Positions 1 to 6,328 of a stretch of DNA of 12,337 nt are shown here, piece by piece. The notes below the pieces were generated by a model. That model made no database searches. It worked only from the letters and a program-made list of their open reading frames with translations, and was not told the origin of the DNA. A program made the position numbers and the translations under genes. Source of the DNA: JBBDYD01 sp040901865. GTDB lineage: Bacteria; Bacteroidota; Ignavibacteria; UBA10030. The stretch spans positions 1-12,337 of the forward strand of contig JBBDYD010000195.1 of assembly GCA_040901865.1 (NCBI GenBank), written 5' to 3'. Position 1 is the first letter of the stretch. Each line of letters opens with the position of its first letter.

Positions 1-35
1 AGGATAATCCTCGCGAGGGAGAACGCGCTCCTTGC

Positions 36-112
36 TGGTACGCCCGGCGCGATTCGAACGCGCGACCTACAGCTCCGGAGGCTGTCGCTCTATCCATCTG
101 AGCTACGGGCGC
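36..112 (-). tRNA. tRNA-Arg (anticodon CCG), CCA end encoded
   Basis: The minus strand folds into a complete cloverleaf. The acceptor stem is GCGCCCG/CGGGCGT (7 pairs, the first a G-U wobble). The D arm is GCTC/GAGC. The anticodon stem ACAGC/GCTGT closes the 7-base loop CTCCGGA, giving anticodon CCG, which reads the arginine codon CGG. The T arm is GCGCG/CGCGC around TTCGAAT. The discriminator is A (position 39), followed by an encoded CCA at 38-36. The sequence resembles known bacterial tRNA-Arg(CCG) genes, which usually have a G-C first pair. It lies last on the minus strand, downstream of the LPS genes and of a predicted promoter at 264-292. Confidence 0.97.
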
Positions 113-140
113 GGGAAAAAAGCTATCATGCACTATTGCA

Positions 141-179
141 GATCCCGCCTCCCTATGAAGGACCTCACAGGGCGGGATC
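141..179 (-). repeat. Perfect 9-bp inverted repeat, GC-rich stem-loop
   Basis: GATCCCGCC (141-149) and GGCGGGATC (171-179) are perfect inverted copies separated by 21 bases, which can form a small inner hairpin. On the minus strand it lies upstream of the tRNA. The nearest T run (121-116) starts about 19 bases past the stem, too far for a standard intrinsic terminator. It could serve as a processing or stability element of the precursor RNA. Confidence 0.5.
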
Positions 180-181
180 CT

Positions 182-193
182 CCCCCGAAGGGG
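182..193 (-). repeat. Short hairpin with cUUCGg tetraloop
   Basis: On the minus strand CCCC pairs with GGGG around TTCG, the very stable C(UUCG)G tetraloop. On either strand the wider segment 184-203 (CCCGAAGGG, then CCCTTCGGG) is also nearly palindromic. Its bases 192-193 would be shared with the outer helix of the long stem at 192-252, so the two folds compete. Confidence 0.5.
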
Positions 194-252
194 TCCCTTC
201 GGGAAAAATTTCATCCACTCGCTGAGAAACGCTCGTGGGAAATTTTGGGACC
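192..252 (-). repeat. Long imperfect inverted repeat (stem-loop)
   Basis: Three paired blocks nest around one loop. GGTCCC (192-197) pairs with GGGACC (247-252), AAAATTTC (205-212) with GAAATTTT (239-246), and CCAC (215-218) with GTGG (235-238). The right-hand blocks are contiguous, while the left side carries a 7-base and a 2-base bulge. Read on the minus strand, the inner part is flanked by A-rich and T-rich arms, as in bidirectional terminators, but the GC core is only four pairs, so terminator function is uncertain. Confidence 0.5.
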
Positions 253-263
253 TCCAACGGAGC

Positions 264-292
264 ATTGTATCATTTTTTTGCCAGAATTTCAA
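264..292 (-). promoter_or_regulatory. Predicted sigma70-type promoter for the leader/tRNA-Arg
   Basis: On the minus strand a -35 box TTGAAA (292-287) and a -10 box TACAAT (269-264) are separated by exactly 17 bases. TGA directly precedes the -10 box, giving an extended TGn element. The spacer contains a run of seven A. The promoter starts just 5 bases beyond the stop codon of the heptosyltransferase gene. Transcription would start near 257, about 145 bases before the tRNA. The match is clear, but some FCB phyla use a different -7/-33 promoter consensus, so use in this organism is inferred. Confidence 0.55.
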
Positions 293-297
293 CGAAT

Positions 298-1335
298 TCA
301 GACACTTTTGAGAACAATCTTTGCCTTTGCCAGGACGCGTTCCGGACTTATGTTCAGCATGCATTCAAATGTTTTTATGGGACATTCCTTTCCCCCGTGT
401 GACGAGCAGGGCCGACACGACAAGCCCCTCACTTCAACGACCTCATCGCGCGGCCCGGCGGGCGCAAAACCGAATTCCGGAACGGTAGCCCCGAAGATCG
501 CCACCACGGGGGTCCCTACCGCGACGGCAAGATGCATCGGAGCACTATCATTCGAAACCAGGAGCCTGCATCTTCTGAGAAGCTCCGCAGATCCAAGCAG
601 AGAGAGTCTCCCAGCCGCATTGATCACGCGCTCCGGACCGACCAAGCCTGCTATCTCCGCACACAATTCCGCGTCATCACCTCCGCCGACAAGAACCACA
701 CTGTTCCCTTCGGCAAGAAACAACTCTGCTAACGAGGCGAATCGATCCTTCAGCCATCGTTTCGTGTTCCAAACGGTCCCGGGGGCAATGCCAATCAAGT
801 TGGCCGATTGGTTTCCGGCGGACTCGAGCAAAACATCGACAGCACTCCGTTCTGCGGGTCCGGGGTAAACCCGTGGCAGAATTCTCCCCGGCGTTTCAAT
901 CCCGTACGCTCTCAGAAGCGAAAGGTTTCGCTCGATTTCGTGAATATCGCTGTCATAGTGAACCGTAGAAGTAAAGAGGAATCTGCCGGTGCTCGTGTCA
1001 AACCCAACACGAAGCGGAATCCTTGCCAGAAATGCGAGGACGGCACTCCGAAGGGATCGGTGAGGGACAATTGCAAGCTCATACTCGTTCTTTCGCAACT
1101 CTTTGGCAATCCGCCACAATCCGCCGATTCCGCCCGCGCTTCCCGCCTTATCAAACTGAATGACTCTTGAGATGGCTGGATGGTTAAAGCACACTTCGGC
1201 AGACCGGGGCACAACGACAAAGTCGATGGCTGATCCTGCAAAAAAGTCCTTTAAGACCTGTACAAGCGGAAGTGTCAGAATCACATCGCCGATAAACGCC
1301 GTTTGAATAACAAGGATGCGCTTCATGGGTCTCAT
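298..1335 (-). CDS. ADP-heptose:LPS heptosyltransferase family glycosyltransferase (GT9, WaaF-like)
   Basis: Glycosyltransferase family 9 protein that would transfer a heptose (or related sugar) from ADP-heptose to the lipid A/core acceptor at the cytoplasmic face of the inner membrane. It has 345 residues, normal for the family. The N-terminal Rossmann domain opens with KRILVIQTAFIGDVILTLP, in which Asp17 sits where the family's catalytic base is found. The second domain has the phosphate/nucleotide-binding segment GTVWNTKRW (about 186-194) and SNDSAPMHLA (about 261-270), the donor-binding signature. Near the C-terminus lies a four-cysteine cluster (Cys307, 310, 318, 325). I chose the ATG at 1335 because it overlaps the stop of the acyltransferase gene as ATGA. 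An ATG at 1326 (MKRIL) is equally plausible, while the GTG at 1380 would overlap the upstream gene by 49 bases. It may be heptosyltransferase I, II or another GT9 member. Confidence 0.88.
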   Translation of the reverse strand: MRPMKRILVIQTAFIGDVILTLPLVQVLKDFFAGSAIDFVVVPRSAEVCFNHPAISRVIQFDKAGSAGGIGGLWRIAKELRKNEYELAIVPHRSLRSAVLAFLARIPLRVGFDTSTGRFLFTSTVHYDSDIHEIERNLSLLRAYGIETPGRILPRVYPGPAERSAVDVLLESAGNQSANLIGIAPGTVWNTKRWLKDRFASLAELFLAEGNSVVLVGGGDDAELCAEIAGLVGPERVINAAGRLSLLGSAELLRRCRLLVSNDSAPMHLAVAVGTPVVAIFGATVPEFGFAPAGPRDEVVEVRGLSCRPCSSHGGKECPIKTFECMLNISPERVLAKAKIVLKSV

Positions 1336-2222
1336 GATCCGTCGCCCGCATGCTTCCACCTTCGATGCATCCACATCCACTGGTCGGGATATTTCCGAAT
1401 AACACGCTCGGTCTCCTCGAGATGACGGCGAGTGAGCTCTTTAACTGATTCATCATTGTACGAGAGATCATCAGACGGTATTTCATTACAGGCGAGGGTA
1501 TAAGATCCATCCGGTTGCCGGAGGGCAAAGGAGGCAATAAGAGGGGCGCCGGTTTTCAGGCAAAAGACTGCCGGACCCTGAAATACCGGTACTTCCCTTC
1601 CAAAAAACTCCATACGAACACTTTCCATGGGCGCACTCTGGTCCGCTGCAATAAGTATAGAACGGCCATCCTGCAAAATTCCAAGAATCTCTCTCACACT
1701 CATCCCCATGGGAACGAGATGCGTTCCAAATTTCGTCCTCCGCTCAACAATTCGTCTGTCAATCCAAGGGTTCGATTGAGGCTTGTAAAGCGCATCAACG
1801 CGGATACCGGCCAGCGCCATGTAGGCCGGCGAGATCAGTTCCCAGTTCCCAATGTGGGCAGTAAGAACAACGGCCCCTTTGCCTTTCGATAGTTTCTCTC
1901 GAAAGACTTCCGCATGCTCAAGGTGCACAATGGAGCTAAGATCCTCAGCCGTCATCTTCGAAAACCGGGCAAGTTCCAGCAGGCTTATTGCGACGCTCCG
2001 AAAAGCTCCAACCGCAATTGCCTCTCTTTCCGATTCGCTCAATTCCGGAAATGCGTACCTCAAATTTTCCCGGACGATATCCCGGCGAAGGCCGAATTGT
2101 TTGTATGCCACCTGTCCGAGCCACCCCCCGAGTCTCCTCACGGCCGAAAGGGGCAACATGCCGATGACGACTGAAAACAATTCAAACAGGAGGAACTGAA
2201 TCCATTGGAAAACAGGTTTCAC
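1332..2222 (-). CDS. Lysophospholipid/lipid A acyltransferase (LpxL/HtrB family)
   Basis: Membrane-associated acyltransferase of the lipid A biosynthesis lauroyl/myristoyl transferase family. It would add a secondary acyl chain from acyl-ACP to a lipid A precursor at the inner membrane. It has 296 residues, typical length. An N-terminal hydrophobic helix (about residues 5-25) anchors it. The catalytic HX4E motif is HIGNWE (His123, Glu128). Family features AADQSAP (about 192-198) and the C-terminal QWMWMHRRWK follow. The start is GTG, 5 bases after the YjbQ stop codon, with no strong ribosome binding site, which suggests coupled translation. The stop overlaps the heptosyltransferase start (ATGA), so both LPS genes are probably made together. 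Acyl specificity cannot be read from sequence, and a role with another glycolipid is possible. Confidence 0.9.
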   Translation of the reverse strand: MKPVFQWIQFLLFELFSVVIGMLPLSAVRRLGGWLGQVAYKQFGLRRDIVRENLRYAFPELSESEREAIAVGAFRSVAISLLELARFSKMTAEDLSSIVHLEHAEVFREKLSKGKGAVVLTAHIGNWELISPAYMALAGIRVDALYKPQSNPWIDRRIVERRTKFGTHLVPMGMSVREILGILQDGRSILIAADQSAPMESVRMEFFGREVPVFQGPAVFCLKTGAPLIASFALRQPDGSYTLACNEIPSDDLSYNDESVKELTRRHLEETERVIRKYPDQWMWMHRRWKHAGDGS

Positions 2223-2227
2223 GTTGC

Positions 2228-2641
2228 TTATTCGCCCATGACTTTGACAATAACGCGTTTCTTTCGCTGGCCGTCGAACTCAGCATAGTATACTTGCTGC
2301 CAGGGCCCAAAGTCAATCGCGCCGGCCGTTACGGGAAGAATGACCTCGTGGTGAACAAGCAAGCTCTTCAGATGAGAATCACCGTTTGTCTCCCCTGTCC
2401 GGTGGTGCCGGTAGTTTGCATTGAATGGGGCAAGGTGCTCGAGCCATTCATCGATATCCTGAATCAGCCCGCTTTCGGCGTCGTTGACATAGACTCCAGC
2501 GGTGATATGCATGGCTGAAACAAGGACCATCCCTTCCTTGATTCCGCTTTTATTGAGTATTCTCTCTACCTCGCCTGTCACGTTGATATATTCCCTGTGC
2601 TTTGCCGTATTAAACCAAAGGTATTCTGTGTAGGATTTCAT
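2228..2641 (-). CDS. YjbQ/UPF0047 family protein
   Basis: Small protein of 137 residues, the usual length for UPF0047 (YjbQ). Some members have weak thiamine-phosphate-synthase-like activity, but the true function is unknown. Family signatures are present: SAMHITAGV (42-50, His45), the conserved NGDSHLKSLL (86-95, His90), and GPWQQ (112-116). These conserved histidines and acidic residues form the putative metal/ligand site of the family. Start choice: the ATG at 2641 overlaps the stop of the upstream GH13 gene as ATGA and has AGGA at 2653-2650, eight bases upstream. The open frame extends further to a TTG at 2803, but that would run deep into the GH13 gene. It sits between sugar and LPS genes, apparently as a passenger in the operon. 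No signal peptide, so it is probably cytoplasmic. Confidence 0.9.
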   Translation of the reverse strand: MKSYTEYLWFNTAKHREYINVTGEVERILNKSGIKEGMVLVSAMHITAGVYVNDAESGLIQDIDEWLEHLAPFNANYRHHRTGETNGDSHLKSLLVHHEVILPVTAGAIDFGPWQQVYYAEFDGQRKKRVIVKVMGE

Positions 2642-4449
2642 TGTGTCGTTCCTGTTCCAATGAATATTTGGTGCGAAAGAGGAAGGATGTTTATTTTCGG
2701 CGATTTGCCACCGGGAAGAACTTCCCCCGTGAAATATTCCTTCCAGGATTGAGCTGGAAATTGTCCCAAGGTCAGGTGTACCGCCTGTGTTTTGGAGCTC
2801 CAATTAAACAAGCAAAGGGCAATCCGGCCGTCATCGATTCTTGCAAACGAATATACACTTTGCGGATTGGAATTTTCAACTGGTTCGTATGTTCCGTGGC
2901 GAAACATGGAATGTTCTCTGCGAAGTCGGGTTAGCAGTTCATACAGCCTGCGAAAGCCGCCCTGATCCTTCCACACGATGGGATTCCTTTCGAACAGATC
3001 GAGCCTGTGCGGGTTTCCCACCTCCTCGCCGTTATAGATCAGCGGTATACCGGGGAGAGTGAACATAAGCGTCGCGGTCAGCTTTGCGCCTTCTCGTCCA
3101 AACTTTTCCACGGTGGGTGCGTCCCACGCGTTTTTGTCATGGTTCGAATTGAACCGGAGGCGGAGGGAACCTTTGGGAAACCTTAACGACTCGTTCTGAA
3201 TAATTTCATGGATGGTCGAAGCAGAAGTTGAACTCAGCAGAATCTTCGCCAAAATGTCATAGGTATTCCAGGAATACGTCAGGTCGAATGCCTTGAGGTG
3301 ATGTTCGGGGATAGTCCCCTCGGAAAGCATCATTACAGGCTTGATCTTGTCCAGTTGTGACCTTGCCACATCCCAGAAATCCGTCGGGACCATCTCCGCC
3401 ACGTCGCAGCGGAATCCGTCGATCCCCACATCACGCACCCAGTACTCCATCATAGCAATCATGTATTTACGAAGTTCATGGTGGTCGTAGTTCAGGTCGG
3501 CAACGTCCGTCCAGTCGGCATTCGGTGAAACGTAAGCGCCCGTTTCATCCTTTGTATACCACTCGGGATGTTCGAACATCAGTTTACTGTCCCATGCGGT
3601 ATGGTTTGCCACGAGGTCAATGACAATTTTCATTCCGTGCCGATGGACCGTCTGAACCAATGAGCGAAAATCTTCCAGCGTACCAAACTCCGGGTTTACG
3701 GCATAATAATCCTGAACTGCATAGGGACTTCCGAGGGAGCCTTTTCGGTTTATATCCCCAACGGGATGAATCGGCATGATCCATACGATCGTTATTCCAA
3801 GACGCTTGAGTTCTTCGATCCTGTTTTCGAGGGCCCTGATTGTCCCTTCGGCGGAAAAGGAACGGAGATAGACTTCATAAATGACGGCGTCGCGAACCCA
3901 ATCCGCACTGGGTCTTGCTTGTTCGTCGGCGTAGGGCGACTTCAGCGCGTCCAGAACCTCGGATTGCGGAATCAAAACAACCGGCTTGTAAATGCCACCA
4001 GGGCCCCCCGCATCGTTCACTCGGACGACAATCAGGTTCTCGCCCTTTCGCATCGCATCCGATACATCCAGATAAAATGCGTCGCTGTATCCGGCATGGG
4101 AACCGACCGGAATTCCATTGACCCAAACCTCCGCGTCGTCATCCACACCATGGAAAAGCAGAACTTGAGCTTTCGTTGTGTCTTCCACTGACACGCTCTT
4201 GGCAAACCAACCAACGCCGTCGTACGCCTCAAGATGATAGCGATCCCAGTAGTTGGGGATCTGCACCCGCACCCAATGTGTCTTCGGGTATTTGGGGAGA
4301 AACCACGCTTCCGATTCCCCCACCTCTGCCGAATCGATCTGGAACAGCCATTCGCCGTCAAGAACCATGGAAGAATCCCTTTGGATATCACAAGCGGGAA
4401 GGAATGACAACACAACAATTGTTGAGATAACGAGAGCGCTGTACCTCAC
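2638..4449 (-). CDS. Lipoprotein GH13 alpha-amylase-family enzyme with N-terminal GH2-type sugar-binding jelly roll
   Basis: Probable alpha-glucan hydrolase or transglycosidase. With the GTG start at 4449 the protein has 603 residues and begins with a short lipoprotein signal ending in lipobox LPAC (Cys20). Next comes a beta-sandwich (about 30-160) with features of the GH2 N-terminal sugar-binding domain: DGVGWFAKSV, a WVNG turn and the segment GENLIVVRV. The (beta/alpha)8 barrel starts near DAVIYEVYLRSF (about 187). All GH13 sites are intact: DLVANH (278-283), nucleophile Asp349 in GFRCDVAEM, acid/base Glu377 in LSEG, and Asp438 in SNHD. A C-terminal beta domain ends the protein. It follows malG and overlaps yjbQ by four bases. 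An alternative GTG at 4569 has a better ribosome site (AAAGGA) but adds 40 Arg-rich residues before the signal. Exact substrate specificity (maltodextrin, cyclodextrin, pullulan) is not visible. Confidence 0.9.
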   Translation of the reverse strand: MRYSALVISTIVVLSFLPACDIQRDSSMVLDGEWLFQIDSAEVGESEAWFLPKYPKTHWVRVQIPNYWDRYHLEAYDGVGWFAKSVSVEDTTKAQVLLFHGVDDDAEVWVNGIPVGSHAGYSDAFYLDVSDAMRKGENLIVVRVNDAGGPGGIYKPVVLIPQSEVLDALKSPYADEQARPSADWVRDAVIYEVYLRSFSAEGTIRALENRIEELKRLGITIVWIMPIHPVGDINRKGSLGSPYAVQDYYAVNPEFGTLEDFRSLVQTVHRHGMKIVIDLVANHTAWDSKLMFEHPEWYTKDETGAYVSPNADWTDVADLNYDHHELRKYMIAMMEYWVRDVGIDGFRCDVAEMVPTDFWDVARSQLDKIKPVMMLSEGTIPEHHLKAFDLTYSWNTYDILAKILLSSTSASTIHEIIQNESLRFPKGSLRLRFNSNHDKNAWDAPTVEKFGREGAKLTATLMFTLPGIPLIYNGEEVGNPHRLDLFERNPIVWKDQGGFRRLYELLTRLRREHSMFRHGTYEPVENSNPQSVYSFARIDDGRIALCLFNWSSKTQAVHLTLGQFPAQSWKEYFTGEVLPGGKSPKINILPLSHQIFIGTGTTQ

Positions 4450-4570
4450 TTTGTCGCGCAGACAAAAGGGAAACGTCGACCGGCGGAGGACGTCGGTCTG
4501 AACGGATCGAGCCCGAAGACACTTGGACGTGCGCAGGCGCGCAGAGGATTTCAACCGGGAGGCTGACACC
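4450..4570 (-). other. Ambiguous 121-base gap or N-terminal extension between malG-type gene and GH13 lipoprotein
   Basis: The frame of the GH13 lipoprotein stays open through this stretch. Right after the permease stop (TAA, 4573-4571) there is AAAGGA (4579-4574), four bases and then a GTG at 4569. If used, this start would add 40 residues rich in Arg, Ser and Cys before the lipoprotein signal. I see no -35/-10 pair, no hairpin followed by a T run and no other gene here. Either it is untranslated intra-operon spacer, or the enzyme has an unusually long n-region. Confidence 0.45.
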
Positions 4571-5416
4571 TTATCCTTTGACGCTTCCAAGAGTGAGTCC
4601 GGAGACGAGCCATCGGCTCAACGCGAGGAAAAGGATTACAACGGGAATCATGACGATCACCGATCCAGCACCGTACATTCCCCACTCCGTACTCATCGTT
4701 GCTTCGAACGATTTCAGACCGAGGGGCAACGTCCACAATTCCGTATCCTGAAGAATTTGTGACGCGACGAGATACTCCGACCATGCCGTCATGAAGGAGA
4801 ACAATGCGGTGATAACCAACGCCGGTGCAGCCAGCGGAAGGATCACTCTGTAGAACGCAGCGTAGAACGAACACCCGTCGATGCGCGCAGCTTCTTCCAG
4901 GCTTGGCGGAATAGTATCGTAGTATCCCTTCATAGTCCAAATGCAAAAAGGAAGGGCGGTTGCTGAATACACAATGATGACACCAAGGTAGGTGTTAATG
5001 AGTCCAAAATTGATGAGCATAATATACATCGGCAGAAGAAGCATCGTTGCCGGAAACATCTGAGTGGTGAGCAGGGCCAGCAACCCGAATCGTTTTCCGA
5101 AGAATTGAAACCGCGAGAATCCATATCCAGCCGTAGAGGCAAAAAAGACGCCCGTGATGGTAACGGCAAGCGAGATAAGTGCGCTGTTCCCCATCCAGCC
5201 CAGGAAATCGCGCTCCGTGAAAAGCATAACATAGTTTTCCAGTGTCGCTCCCGACGGGATGATTTCCAGTGAGGTTGACAGCAATTGATTTCCAGGCCGT
5301 AACGAAATATTGACGACCTGCCAGAGAGGAAATAGGGCGATAAGGGAAAAAACAATCAGCGTGGCATAACTGACTGATTTCTGCAAAAGCGAAGCGCGTT
5401 TTCCGGATGTCGACAT
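4571..5416 (-). CDS. Maltodextrin-type ABC transporter permease (MalG family)
   Basis: Inner-membrane permease subunit of a carbohydrate-uptake ABC transporter of the CUT1 class, 281 residues (E. coli MalG is 296). About six hydrophobic helices are visible, the first at residues 17-38. The cytoplasmic EAA loop that docks the ATPase is EEAARIDG (174-181), followed by the conserved ILPLA. The ATG at 5416 is two bases after the stop of the partner permease, with GGAGG 12-13 bases upstream inside that gene. Position next to a binding protein and between glucan hydrolases points to maltodextrin as the substrate; this is inferred from context, since permease sequence alone only gives the CUT1 class. 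Confidence 0.93.
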   Translation of the reverse strand: MSTSGKRASLLQKSVSYATLIVFSLIALFPLWQVVNISLRPGNQLLSTSLEIIPSGATLENYVMLFTERDFLGWMGNSALISLAVTITGVFFASTAGYGFSRFQFFGKRFGLLALLTTQMFPATMLLLPMYIMLINFGLINTYLGVIIVYSATALPFCIWTMKGYYDTIPPSLEEAARIDGCSFYAAFYRVILPLAAPALVITALFSFMTAWSEYLVASQILQDTELWTLPLGLKSFEATMSTEWGMYGAGSVIVMIPVVILFLALSRWLVSGLTLGSVKG

Positions 5417-5418
5417 GA

Positions 5419-6318
5419 TCAGTAAGCGGCCTCCACAGCCCGCGATTTTCTCATGAACACTATTGTAAAAATAAGCAGAATGCCAAAGATCACCACCGAC
5501 AAGGCTGACGCATAGCTGAAATTATAGAAATTGAACGCCGCTTTATAGACGAAGGACACGAGAATATGCGTATTATCAGACGGCTCTCCGGCATTGCTGA
5601 CGAGCCACACGATATTGAGGTTGTTGAAAGTCCAAATGACGCCGAGCGAGATCGCCGGGATCATCACGGGCCTGATCAGAGGCAGCGTAATGCTGCGGAG
5701 TTGATGGTGCCACCGAGCTCCATCGATCTCCGCCGCCTCATACAATTCACGAGGAATACTCTGAAGCGCCCCAAGTGCAACCACCATCATAAATGGAAAT
5801 CCCAGCCAGACATTGGTGATTATGCAGGCAAGAAAGGCTTCGGTCGGGCTTCTCAGCCATTCCACGGCGGGCAGGTTCAGATACTTCGTGATGATCAGAT
5901 TAATCGATCCATATTCGTAGTTGAACATCCCGCGCCAGGTGAGAGCCACGATGTATTGCGGTATCGCCCAAGGAAGGATCAAAATTGTGCGGAAAACGGA
6001 TTTTCCCTTGAGATTCTGGTTCAGCACAAGCGCAAGAAAGACACCCAGCCCGACATGAAAGATAATATTAACGGCCGTCCAGACGATCGTCTTTGCAAAC
6101 ACGGAATAGAAATCAGGTTGACTTGGCTGGGTAAAGATCTTGACATACTGCCCAAACCCGATCACATCCCAGTCCCTGATTCGGTTCAGGTTCATGTTGC
6201 CCAGGGAAAGCACGATATTGTACACGAACGGATACAATACCACGCTTGCAAGGATCAAAAGGGATGGAATGATGAGCCCTGCAATGAAGATTTTTCTGGA
6301 ATCCAGAGAAGTTGTCAA
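5419..6318 (-). CDS. Maltodextrin-type ABC transporter permease (MalF family, short form)
   Basis: Partner permease of the MalG-type protein, 299 residues. It lacks the long periplasmic P2 domain of enterobacterial MalF (514 residues) and looks like the compact form common in other phyla. Helices start at about residue 11 (IFIAGLIIPSLLILASVVLY) and continue to a C-terminal helix near 273-290. The EAA loop is YEAAEIDG (193-200), followed by LPLIRP. The start is TTG at 6318, with AGG six bases upstream and ten bases after the binding-protein stop. No ATG occurs before the first helix, so the TTG start is needed to keep the protein whole. It should form the translocation pore with the MalG-type protein and an ATPase encoded elsewhere. 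Confidence 0.93.
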   Translation of the reverse strand: MTTSLDSRKIFIAGLIIPSLLILASVVLYPFVYNIVLSLGNMNLNRIRDWDVIGFGQYVKIFTQPSQPDFYSVFAKTIVWTAVNIIFHVGLGVFLALVLNQNLKGKSVFRTILILPWAIPQYIVALTWRGMFNYEYGSINLIITKYLNLPAVEWLRSPTEAFLACIITNVWLGFPFMMVVALGALQSIPRELYEAAEIDGARWHHQLRSITLPLIRPVMIPAISLGVIWTFNNLNIVWLVSNAGEPSDNTHILVSFVYKAAFNFYNFSYASALSVVIFGILLIFTIVFMRKSRAVEAAY

Positions 6319-6328
6319 GGGGACCTGG

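Larger units (their letters stand above)
113..257 (-). other. Structured leader between promoter and tRNA-Arg; possible small RNA
   Basis: This is the longest stretch without a gene apart from the ends. No open frame with coding character is seen. The minus-strand transcript would form at least three helices: a long imperfect stem (252-192), a small cUUCGg tetraloop hairpin (193-182) and a 9-pair perfect stem (179-141). It ends with a run of six T (121-116) just before the tRNA. This could be a 5' leader of the tRNA precursor, a terminator region of the operon upstream, or an independent small RNA of about 140 nt. I do not recognise it as 6S, SRP or RNase P RNA. The structure is directly visible; the function is not. 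Confidence 0.35.

Noticed and set aside
1..35. Possible tRNA terminator at the left edge
   Set aside because: Small palindromes (for example CCTCGCGAGG) are present, but no stem with a T run can be seen before the window ends.
116..179. Intrinsic terminator formed by the 9-bp stem and the six-T run
   Set aside because: About 19 bases separate the stem from the T run, too far for a standard intrinsic terminator, and the tRNA follows immediately.
113..257. Known housekeeping RNA (6S, SRP, RNase P)
   Set aside because: No recognisable SRP tetraloop region or RNase P core motifs, and length and layout do not match what I know of these RNAs.
32..868. Plus-strand open frame of 278 residues starting across the tRNA
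   Set aside because: It is antisense to the tRNA and to a well-supported heptosyltransferase gene. Its beginning is the familiar spurious translation of a reverse tRNA-Arg gene.
1336..1380. GTG at 1380 as the heptosyltransferase start
   Set aside because: It would overlap the acyltransferase by 49 bases and adds residues before the conserved KRILVIQ opening. The ATGA overlap at 1335 fits the operon better.
2642..2803. Extended YjbQ start at the TTG at 2803
   Set aside because: It overlaps the GH13 gene by more than 160 bases and adds residues absent from the family. The ATG at 2641 has AGGA and an ATGA overlap.
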